Assembly: GCA_033721095.1 (NCBI GenBank)
Contig: JAWWBG010000124.1
Location: 1 to 7,885 of the forward strand
Direction of reading: 5' to 3'
Source of the DNA: JAWWBG01 sp033721095
GTDB lineage: Bacteria > Actinomycetota > Nitriliruptoria > Nitriliruptorales > Nitriliruptoraceae
DNA length: 7,885 bases
Part shown: positions 1 through 5,740 of the stretch, piece after piece
How the letters are laid out: the number at the start of each line of letters is the position of its first letter
Position numbering within the stretch: the stretch's first letter is position 1
Position numbers and translations under genes: made by a program
Notes under the pieces: model-generated
What the model saw: only the letters and a program-made list of their open reading frames with translations
The model's database searches: none
Told to the model about the DNA's origin: nothing

Positions 1-547
1 GCCCCTCCTCGTTCCAGTTGGTGACGATCCGACCGGCCTGGTCGACGGCGTCGGAACGTTCCCCGAAGCCGACCGTGTGCTCGTCGGCGCCGAGCACGAA
101 GGCGGCACCGGTGAGGCCGACCACGCTCGCGTCCGAAAGCGTCGCCTCGACCGCAATGACGCCGGGCGCATGGTCGAGGATGTCCACGGTGAACGCGCGC
201 CCCAGCGGATCGGTCGTGGCCACCTCGAATCGGTTCGGCGTCACCTGGGTGGCCGTGGTCGCGTGAAACCAGGCGGATGCGTTGACGTCGAGCGAGTACC
301 CGAGCTGGTGCGCTTCGGCCCCACCGATCACCGAGAAGCCCAGCGCCCCGGGACTCACCAGCGCAATGGGCTCGCTCGAGGCGAGGACCTCCGCGCCGTC
401 CATCGCGAACGACACGGCAAAAGGATCGAGGGTGACGATGGCCGTCAAGGGACCCGAGGAAATCGTGACGTCTGCTGCCCGGACCGGACCGGCCATGCCG
501 ACGCCGCCGACGATGACTGCCGTGGCCACGACCGCGATCCTGCGCAC
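1..547 (-). CDS. Secreted glycoside hydrolase family 31-like protein, N-terminal part (3' end outside window)
   Basis: The reading frame stays open from the left window edge to about position 559 on the minus strand; 182 codons are visible from the chosen start. It begins with a Sec-type signal peptide: MRR, a hydrophobic stretch at about residues 4-20, and a likely cleavage site after VRA (residue 24). Beta-rich sequence follows. Residues 160-182 contain GFGERSDAVDQAGR, close to the family 31 N-terminal domain block (usually GxGERFDxxxxxGR followed by WN). Known members are alpha-glucosidases, alpha-xylosidases and relatives that cut alpha-glycosidic bonds using two aspartates. Those residues would lie beyond the window, so activity and substrate cannot be judged. 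Three in-frame GTG codons (559, 553, 547) compete as start. I chose 547 because a G-rich run lies just upstream and it gives a compact signal peptide. The gene is divergent from the MBL gene at 641. The assignment rests on one motif plus the general shape. Confidence 0.72.
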   Translation of the reverse strand, partial: MRRIAVVATAVIVGGVGMAGPVRAADVTISSGPLTAIVTLDPFAVSFAMDGAEVLASSEPIALVSPGALGFSVIGGAEAHQLGYSLDVNASAWFHATTATQVTPNRFEVATTDPLGRAFTVDILDHAPGVIAVEATLSDASVVGLTGAAFVLGADEHTVGFGERSDAVDQAGRIVTNWNEEG

Positions 548-640
548 GCACACCCCCACCTTCGGCGGCAGCGTAACGAGCAGCCCACGAACCTCCCGGG
601 CCCGTCTACGTTGAGGCGGCGAGAGTCCCGGGAGCCTGGC
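548..640. other. Divergent intergenic spacer
   Basis: This 93-base gap separates two genes transcribed away from each other, so it must hold the promoter of the glycosidase and probably that of the MBL gene. I see no convincing -35/-10 pair on either strand. A CGGGAG at 629-634 is the ribosome binding site of the gene starting at 641. Confidence 0.5.
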
Positions 641-1396
641 ATGTGGGAGCGGTTGACGCGACGCAGCTTCGTCCGCGAGATCGGCACGGCCACCTTCGGC
701 GTGGTGGTGCTCGGCACGGCGGCCTGTGCCTCGGGCGATTCGGACGCCGGACCAACGGCCAGCCCGGCAGGCACGGGCGCACCCAGCCCGACCGCAGCCA
801 CCGGGAGCGGCTTGGGCGGTCGCGGCGACTGGCGTCGGGCCAACTTCGGGTTCGTGTCGGCCTGGGTGCTGGTGCGCAACGGCGTCGGGACGATCGTCGA
901 CACCGGAACCGGAGACGTCGGTGCGATCACGGATGCCCTGGACGCGGGCGGCGTCGGCTGGTCAGCGGTGACCGACATCATCCTCACCCACAAGCACGGC
1001 GATCACGTGGGCGGACTGCCGAACGCGCGCAAGGGCAACCCTGATGCCCGGGTCCACGCCGGCGCGGCCGACATCGACGCCATCGGCGCCTCGGACCTCC
1101 TGCCCGTGGCCAATGGTGATCGCATCAACGGGTTGCAGATCATTGCGACGCCCGGACACACGCCCGGCCACGTGTCCGTGCTCGACGACGACGCCGGCGT
1201 CCTGGTCGCCGGTGACGCCCTCAACGGCGCCGATGGTGGGGTCATCGGCGCAAACCCCGACTTCAGCGAGGACATGGACGCAGCCAACGCGTCCATCGAG
1301 GCGCTGTCGGCCTTCTCATTCGAGACCATCCTGTTCGGGCACGGCGAACCCGCGACGACCAACGGGTCGGCCCGGGTCGCTGCCCTCGTCGGCTGA
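641..1396 (+). CDS. Tat-exported MBL-fold metallo-hydrolase lipoprotein
   Basis: A 251-residue protein of the metallo-beta-lactamase fold, glyoxalase II-like group. The ligand set is complete: H117-K-H119-G-D121-H122 (HxHxDH), H173 in PGHTPGH, D192 in AGDAL and H234 in FGHGEP, so a two-metal hydrolase is expected. The N-terminus TRRSFVREIG has the twin arginines and Phe of a Tat signal, followed by a hydrophobic stretch to C29. The preceding TAA is a weak lipobox, so lipidation at C29 is likely but not certain. A Pro/Ser/Thr/Gly-rich linker (about residues 30-63) then leads to the catalytic domain, which would sit on the outer face of the membrane. ATG 641 is chosen because of CGGGAG at 629-634 and the Tat signal starting there. 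The frame is open far upstream, but that part is antisense to the glycosidase. The substrate is unknown; this fold covers thioesters, lactones, phosphodiesters and beta-lactams. Confidence 0.88.
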   Translation: MWERLTRRSFVREIGTATFGVVVLGTAACASGDSDAGPTASPAGTGAPSPTAATGSGLGGRGDWRRANFGFVSAWVLVRNGVGTIVDTGTGDVGAITDALDAGGVGWSAVTDIILTHKHGDHVGGLPNARKGNPDARVHAGAADIDAIGASDLLPVANGDRINGLQIIATPGHTPGHVSVLDDDAGVLVAGDALNGADGGVIGANPDFSEDMDAANASIEALSAFSFETILFGHGEPATTNGSARVAALVG

Positions 1397-1490
1397 CGTC
1401 GCCCTGATCGCCCCCGCAATCCTGCGGAGCACTAGGTTTCCTGTGGCTGCGCCCCAGGCGTGCCCCGGCACCCGTTGCGAGGAGATCCCG

Positions 1491-2033
1491 ATGAGCACCA
1501 AGTCCATCGTCGCTGCAATGACGGCCCTGGCCCTGTTCGCCGGCGCCTGCGGAGGCGACGACGACACCGACGTGGCCAACACGGACGACGAGACCATGGC
1601 ACCGACTGGCGCAGCCACGACCGGCGACGCCGCCACGGACATGTCCGACGAGGAGACGGCCGTCCCGGACACCCCCGAGGGGCTGGCGGCCGCGGCTGGC
1701 GTCGTCCTGCCGGATGACTTCGTCCTGGAAGAGGGCGACATCGTTGCCGAGGAGACCAGCCTGAAGGGCACATATTCCGGTGACCCGCACGGCCCGGTCG
1801 CCACGATGCAGGCCGCCGGGTGGGAGCACCTCGGCACGCGCGAGGGATCGTTCATCCACGACTTCTTCCGCGACGGCATCTGCACCGTCTTCGCCGTGCT
1901 CGACAGCCTGGACTTTGCCATCCGGGTGACGGACCGGATCGCGGAGCGCAGGAACGACACCGGGACGGCGGAGCAGTGCACCGCGTGGTCGGAAGCCAAC
2001 GCCAGGGAGGTCGTCTTCTACGCCGGGCTCTGA
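1491..2033 (+). CDS. Small secreted lipoprotein, unrecognised domain
   Basis: A 180-residue protein starting at ATG 1491 with a good ribosome binding site (GAGGAG at 1479-1484). Residues 1-19 are a lipoprotein signal (MSTKSIVAAMTALALFAGA) with lipid-acceptor C20, followed by GGDDD, as is common in actinobacterial lipoproteins. Residues 21-65 are a low-complexity linker rich in Asp, Glu, Thr and Ala. The C-terminal domain, about residues 68-180, has alternating hydrophobic residues that suggest a compact alpha/beta fold. It carries two cysteines (C131, C163) that could form a disulfide outside the cell. I do not recognise the domain and assign no function. The gene lies 94 bases after the MBL lipoprotein on the same strand, with no strong terminator between them, so co-transcription is possible. 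The frame is open upstream to 1044, but that part overlaps the MBL gene in another frame and lacks the signal peptide at its start. Confidence 0.82.
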   Translation: MSTKSIVAAMTALALFAGACGGDDDTDVANTDDETMAPTGAATTGDAATDMSDEETAVPDTPEGLAAAAGVVLPDDFVLEEGDIVAEETSLKGTYSGDPHGPVATMQAAGWEHLGTREGSFIHDFFRDGICTVFAVLDSLDFAIRVTDRIAERRNDTGTAEQCTAWSEANAREVVFYAGL

Positions 2034-2045
2034 GGCGACCGCCTC
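2032..2045. terminator. Small hairpin at convergent gene junction
   Basis: GAGGC (2032-2036) and GCCTC (2041-2045) form a 5-base-pair hairpin with a 4-base loop. It overlaps the stop codon of the lipoprotein gene, inside the 42-base gap to the convergent acyltransferase gene. There is no T-tract, so termination activity is doubtful. Confidence 0.25.
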
Positions 2046-2075
2046 CGTGCCGGCCGACACGTCACCGCGATCGTC

Positions 2076-3143
2076 TCAGTCGCCCGACAGGTCATAGCTT
2101 GCCGCGCGACGGAGGATCTCGTCGGGGATGCGGTCGGTGCTGCGGTTGTCGATGATCCACTGGTCGATGCGCACGAACCAGTCGTAGAGCCAGGTTTCGC
2201 GGGCGTCCTCGCCCGCGGGGACGTCCTCGGGCATGACCCGCCAGACCCGCGCACGGACGTCTGCGTCCATGGGCAGTCCGCGGTACAGGTCGACGGGTGA
2301 GGACAGGTCCTCGAGCCCGGTGTGCGCCACGAACAACACCTCGGCCTCTGGAGATGCCTCGATCGCGGCCAGCGTCCCCTGGGTCCGTGGTGCGAGCACG
2401 TGACGCATCGAGCGAGCCAGGTTGGCCTGGTCGTGCAGGCCCATCTCCTCGAGCTTCGCGATGGAGCGGGTGCGGCGATTCTCGGTGAAGTTGCCGCCCT
2501 CCGGGAAGATGACCATGCAGTCATCCAGCTCCATGGATCCGGCCAGCTCGCGGATGGCGTCGATGGACCCCGCTCGGCCGGGGCCGGTCGACGGGATGAA
2601 GCGACTCGGGAGGCGGTTGAGCATCACGTCCAGCAGGGGGTCCCACTGGAGGACCTCCTTGAGGACGATCCGCGGCCGCCGCCCTCGGGCCAGCAGCGTG
2701 CCGACCAACAGGAACGAGTCGCCCGGGCCCGCATGCCGGGCCAGCACGATCAACGGCGGTCGGCCGACGTCGGGGCGGTCGACGATCGACCCGCGTTCGT
2801 CGACGGTGATGGTCGGGTTGAACGTGCGCCGTGCCGTCCGCAGCAGGAGCCCCAGGCACAGGCGAAGCACCGCGTAGTGCGCGTTCACGAACGCCGGTGA
2901 TCGCAGCTTCCAGCCGAACCCGGAGGCGATCCAGAGGAGGAAGGCCAGCGCCAGGCCCATCGCCTCCATCGCGAGATAGACGAACGTGAACCAGGCCAGG
3001 CGAACGGGTCGCCACTTGCCCGGCACCGTCGGCACCAGCGCTGCTGCCACGATGGCCCAGATCGGTGCCGACAGCAGGACCACGACGAAGCCGAGGATCA
3101 CGGCCGGTCCGAAGACGACGCGACGCACGACTTGGTGCGGCAT
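2076..3143 (-). CDS. PlsC-like membrane lysophospholipid acyltransferase
   Basis: A 355-residue protein of the PlsC/LPLAT family, which moves acyl groups to the glycerol backbone of lysophospholipids at the inner membrane face. The catalytic H(x)4D is RHAGPGD, with H137 and D142; the usual Asn before His is Arg here. FPEG is at residues 213-216, and the intermediate blocks LKEVLQWDP (161-169) and FIPSTGPGR (182-190) are in the expected order. Two hydrophobic segments, about residues 9-38 and 51-75, precede the catalytic domain and should anchor it in the membrane. Many PlsC proteins are about 240 residues, so this one is longer at both ends. The start ATG (3143-3141) shares its A with the stop of the patatin gene (TGATG), and GAGGGGG at 3151-3157 is a good ribosome binding site. 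Substrate preference cannot be read from the sequence. Confidence 0.88.
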   Translation of the reverse strand: MPHQVVRRVVFGPAVILGFVVVLLSAPIWAIVAAALVPTVPGKWRPVRLAWFTFVYLAMEAMGLALAFLLWIASGFGWKLRSPAFVNAHYAVLRLCLGLLLRTARRTFNPTITVDERGSIVDRPDVGRPPLIVLARHAGPGDSFLLVGTLLARGRRPRIVLKEVLQWDPLLDVMLNRLPSRFIPSTGPGRAGSIDAIRELAGSMELDDCMVIFPEGGNFTENRRTRSIAKLEEMGLHDQANLARSMRHVLAPRTQGTLAAIEASPEAEVLFVAHTGLEDLSSPVDLYRGLPMDADVRARVWRVMPEDVPAGEDARETWLYDWFVRIDQWIIDNRSTDRIPDEILRRAASYDLSGD

Positions 3144-4069
3144 CAGTCCGCCCCCTCACCGCGACGCGCGACACGGTCATCAGCGTCACCGGGCTCGTCG
3201 AGGAACGCCAAGTAGGTCGCGGTGGCCTCACGGGCCGCCTCGATGCGTTCGGCGACGTTGGCGTTCGAGCGGTAGCGGAGCTGACGCGGATCGTCGTAGC
3301 GGAGCGGCTCGTAGCCGGTCGGCAACACGTGGACCAGGCCTGGCGGGGCCTTGTCGACCTCCTCGTGGAACCGATGGCGGCGCCCGATCTCGAAGGCCAC
3401 CAACCCCACCTGCCAGGGTTTCTCCGGAACGGTCAATGGCGCCTCGACGCGGCCGACGTGGAGGGCGAAGATCCGTTCGGCGCCAAGCTCGATGGCCCGG
3501 CCCACCGGGATGCTGTGCACGAGCCCGCCGTCATAGAAGTGCTCGTCGCCGATGCGGACCGGTGGCAACAGACCGGGGACCGAACAGGATGCGAGGACCG
3601 GGTCGATGACGTCACCGCTGTCGAACCAGACGGCCTTGGCCTGCTCGATGCTGGCCGCCACGCACTGGAAGGGGACTTCGAGGTCCTCGAACCTCGTCAC
3701 GGGCAGCGCGTTGACGAGCAGGTCACGAAGGCCGTCGTGCTCATGGACGGCGGTCCGTGTTCGCGCAAGGGTGGCGATGCGGCCGATCAGTGATCCCTGG
3801 AAGGGATTGTCCTCGTCGGTCTCGGCCAGGTCGGTCCACAGCTCGGCGAGGCGCTTGGGGGCGTGCTCCGGATCGGCGGCGTAGGCGACGCCGTTGACCG
3901 CGCCAATCGAGGTTCCCAGGACGAGGTCTGCCCGGATGCCCGCGTCGCTGAGGGCCTGGAGCATCCCGACCTCGGAGGCGCCGAGGACGCCGCCGCCGCC
4001 GAGGACGAACGCGACACGTCGGCGAGGTCGGCCATTCGGCCCCTGCTCGACGCGTGGCTTGTCACCCAT
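3143..4069 (-). CDS. Patatin-like phospholipase (RssA-type)
   Basis: A 308-residue serine acyl hydrolase with the patatin Ser-Asp dyad. The oxyanion-hole loop is GGGGVLG (residues 24-30). The nucleophile elbow is GTSIG (52-56) with S54. The catalytic Asp is D180 in DGG (180-182). Members cleave acyl chains from phospholipids or related esters. There is no signal peptide, so it probably acts in the cytoplasm or at the inner membrane face. I place the start at ATG 4069 because of GGGAGG at 4073-4078 and because MGDKPRV leads into the usual short lead before the Gly-rich loop. The spacing of 3 bases is short. The frame is open to 4180, but an upstream start would overlap the oxidase gene. The stop overlaps the acyltransferase start by one base, so the two are probably translated in coupled fashion and may act as a deacylation/reacylation pair. 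Confidence 0.9.
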   Translation of the reverse strand: MGDKPRVEQGPNGRPRRRVAFVLGGGGVLGASEVGMLQALSDAGIRADLVLGTSIGAVNGVAYAADPEHAPKRLAELWTDLAETDEDNPFQGSLIGRIATLARTRTAVHEHDGLRDLLVNALPVTRFEDLEVPFQCVAASIEQAKAVWFDSGDVIDPVLASCSVPGLLPPVRIGDEHFYDGGLVHSIPVGRAIELGAERIFALHVGRVEAPLTVPEKPWQVGLVAFEIGRRHRFHEEVDKAPPGLVHVLPTGYEPLRYDDPRQLRYRSNANVAERIEAAREATATYLAFLDEPGDADDRVARRGEGAD

Positions 4070-4131
4070 GTGCCTCCCGACTCCCGGTGGAACGGTACAG
4101 ACCGGGGCGCCACGGTCGGCGGGATCGATCC

Positions 4132-5547
4132 TCAGATGGCCTTGCCGGGATTGAGGATCCCATCCGGGTCGAGCGCACACTTGATCCCCGCATTCACGTC
4201 ACGAACGTCGTCGCCGACCTGATCGCCGAGCCACGGCAGCTTCAGTGCACCGACGCCGTGCTCGCCCGTGATGACGCCACCATGATCGAGCGCGGACCGA
4301 ATGAGTCGATCGAACGCCTCCTCACCCCGAGCGCGACCGTCGTCGCCGTCGTGGTCGAGGAGCACCGTGGGATGCAGGTTGCCGTCACCCGCATGGCCGA
4401 AGGCTGCGATCCGGATGCCCGTCTGCTCGATGATCCGGGGCAGGCCATCGAGGTAGGCGGCCAGCGCCGGGACGGGAACGCAAACGTCCTCTCGCATGAT
4501 GGGCCCGACCGCCTCCAGTGCCGTCCCGGCCAACCGCCGAGCCGTCAGCAGCTGATCGCCCTCGTCGGGATCGTTGGTGGCCGTCAGGAACGTGGCGCCG
4601 GCCGTCCGGCAGGCGTCCTCCATGACCGCGATCGCGGCAGCGCGCTGTTGCGGGGAATCGTCGTCGGCCTGGCCGATCAGCAGCGCAGCGGCGTCACGGT
4701 CGAGGTCCATCGCGGCCATGTCCTCGACGGCATTGACGGTGGGCCGGTCCATCACCTCGAGGACGGACGGCTCGCCGGCAGCCATGATCGCCTCGACCGC
4801 GCGACCGGCATCGGCCAGCGTCCCGAAGAAGGCCACGGCGGTCGACGCCGGGGCCGGCGGACGGCGCAGTCGGACGGTCACCTCGGTGACGACACCGAGC
4901 GTGCCTTCCGAGCCGACGAACAGCCCCGTGAGGTCGTAGCCGGCGACGTTCTTGCGCGTGCGGCTCCCCGTCCGGATCACGCGCCCGTCCGCGAGGACGA
5001 CCTCGAGGCCGGCGATCCAGTCGCGCGTGACCCCGTACTTGACGCAGCAGAGTCCGCCCGCGTTGGTGGCGACGTTGCCCCCGATCGACGAGATGTCGCG
5101 GCTCGACGGGTCTGGCGGATACCAGAGCCCCAGTTGGGCGACCGCCCGGTTGAGGTCGCCATTGAGGACCCCCGGCTGGACGCGTGCCAACCGTTGGCTG
5201 GTGTCGATGTCGAGGACGGAGGACATCTGATCGAGCGCCAGCAGCACGCAGCCGTCGATCGCATTGGCCCCACCAGACAGGCCGGAGCCCGCGCCGCGCG
5301 GGACCACGGGCGTTCGATGACGCCTGGCGATCTCGATCGTCGCCACGACGTCCGCGGTGGATCGCGCCCGAACCAACGCTGCTGCTGTCCCGGCCTCGAC
5401 CCAGTCGGCACGATCGCGCGCATGGGTCGCGACGACATCCGCGTCGGTGACCACGGCAGCCGCCGGCAGCCGTGCGGCAAGGTCCTCAACGAGTCCGGGC
5501 GGAGTCACGGGCCCAGTGAACCGGACCGCGGCGGCCGACTGCGGCAA
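4132..5547 (-). CDS. FAD-linked oxidase, GlcD/D-lactate dehydrogenase type
   Basis: A protein of up to 471 residues in the PCMH-type FAD oxidase family, which oxidises 2-hydroxy acids such as glycolate or D-lactate. FAD-binding blocks: PRGAGSGLSGGA (83-94), SSIGGNVATNAGG (153-165) and GYDLTGLFVGSEGTLG (203-218). C-terminal blocks: FGHAGDGNLH (383-392), GEHGVG (428-433) and LNPGK (465-469). The length fits GlcD. No glcE, glcF or iron-sulfur partner gene is visible nearby. The start is uncertain. TTG 5547 gives the longest frame, with GGCGG at 5556-5560 eight bases upstream, but that site lies inside a strong hairpin. GTG 5508 gives 458 residues and still contains the conserved N-terminus, but has no clear ribosome binding site. 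The gene lies 62 bases before the patatin gene on the same strand, so all three may share a transcript. The substrate is not determined. Confidence 0.9.
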   Translation of the reverse strand: MPQSAAAVRFTGPVTPPGLVEDLAARLPAAAVVTDADVVATHARDRADWVEAGTAAALVRARSTADVVATIEIARRHRTPVVPRGAGSGLSGGANAIDGCVLLALDQMSSVLDIDTSQRLARVQPGVLNGDLNRAVAQLGLWYPPDPSSRDISSIGGNVATNAGGLCCVKYGVTRDWIAGLEVVLADGRVIRTGSRTRKNVAGYDLTGLFVGSEGTLGVVTEVTVRLRRPPAPASTAVAFFGTLADAGRAVEAIMAAGEPSVLEVMDRPTVNAVEDMAAMDLDRDAAALLIGQADDDSPQQRAAAIAVMEDACRTAGATFLTATNDPDEGDQLLTARRLAGTALEAVGPIMREDVCVPVPALAAYLDGLPRIIEQTGIRIAAFGHAGDGNLHPTVLLDHDGDDGRARGEEAFDRLIRSALDHGGVITGEHGVGALKLPWLGDQVGDDVRDVNAGIKCALDPDGILNPGKAI

Positions 5548-5587
5548 AGACGAAGCCGCCCGGTGCAGAGGGGTTCACCGGGCGGCT
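5546..5587 (-). terminator. Strong hairpin with T-rich tail before the oxidase gene
   Basis: Perfect 12-base-pair inverted repeat: arms 5554-5565 and 5576-5587, loop 5566-5575. On the minus strand the stem is followed by TTCGTCTTT, the best intrinsic-terminator shape in the window. It would end a transcript just before the FAD oxidase gene. Its tail overlaps the proposed TTG start, and its 3' arm contains the only SD-like sequence for that start. Confidence 0.55.
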
Positions 5588-5662
5588 CGTCGCTGGGGCT
5601 GCAGGGCAGCCCGTTCAGCAGGTTCCGGGCTGGCCGAGGGGTGTGCGCCTCGGCCCGACGAT
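5546..5662 (-). ncRNA. Candidate structured small RNA or transcribed leader
   Basis: A predicted RNA of about 117 bases running from a likely transcription start near 5662 to the hairpin at 5587-5554. In order on the minus strand it contains a perfect 8-base-pair stem (5655-5648 with 5639-5632, loop of 8), a perfect 7-base-pair stem (5632-5626 with 5613-5607, loop of 12) and the 12-base-pair terminal hairpin with its T-rich tail. An alternative 7-base-pair stem, 5612-5606 with 5602-5596, excludes the second stem. Loops on this strand contain CACACC and ACCCCTCT; the latter could pair with purine-rich ribosome binding sites (inference). No convincing ORF or match to a known RNA family was recognised. 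It may be a free small RNA or a leader controlling read-through into the oxidase gene. Confidence 0.35.
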
Positions 5663-5668
5663 GCGGGG

Positions 5669-5698
5669 ATCATCGTCCAGGGGCCTCACACGTGTCAA
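5669..5698 (-). promoter_or_regulatory. Sigma70-like promoter TTGACA-N18-GATGAT
   Basis: On the minus strand a perfect TTGACA (5698-5693) is followed after 18 bases by GATGAT (5674-5669), which matches TATAAT at four of six positions including the second A and last T. A start is expected near A5662. An 8-base palindrome ACACGTGT (5688-5695) overlaps the -35 region and could be an operator. The promoter lies directly after the methyltransferase terminator hairpin, as expected for a new transcription unit. Confidence 0.45.
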
Positions 5699-5699
5699 T

Positions 5700-5730
5700 G
5701 CCCGACGGGGCGTCCGTGTTCCCGTCGGGC
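5700..5730 (-). terminator. Terminator-like hairpin after the methyltransferase gene
   Basis: Perfect 10-base-pair inverted repeat, arms 5700-5709 and 5721-5730 with an 11-base loop, starting 10 bases after the methyltransferase stop. There is no T-run after the stem, which is common for GC-rich actinobacterial terminators. Confidence 0.55.
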
Positions 5731-5740
5731 GCTGTGCGCA

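Noticed and set aside
77..640. Upstream extension of the MBL reading frame
   Set aside because: The Tat signal and ribosome binding site place the start at 641. The upstream part is antisense to the glycosidase gene, which has a signal peptide and a family 31 motif.
1263..2060. Minus-strand open frame of 265 codons
   Set aside because: It lies opposite the MBL end and the lipoprotein gene, both with good starts and motifs, and shows no recognisable protein features.
4132..5547. Alkyl-DHAP synthase (ether lipid) as identity of the FAD oxidase, suggested by the lipid gene neighbours
   Set aside because: The C-terminal block is GEHGVG with LNPGK, as in GlcD/D-lactate dehydrogenases, and not the multi-histidine HHHGVG type of alkyl-DHAP synthases.
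5546..5662. Match of the structured RNA to the actinobacterial 6C RNA motif
   Set aside because: That motif needs runs of about six C in two loops. The loops here are only partly C-rich and do not fit.
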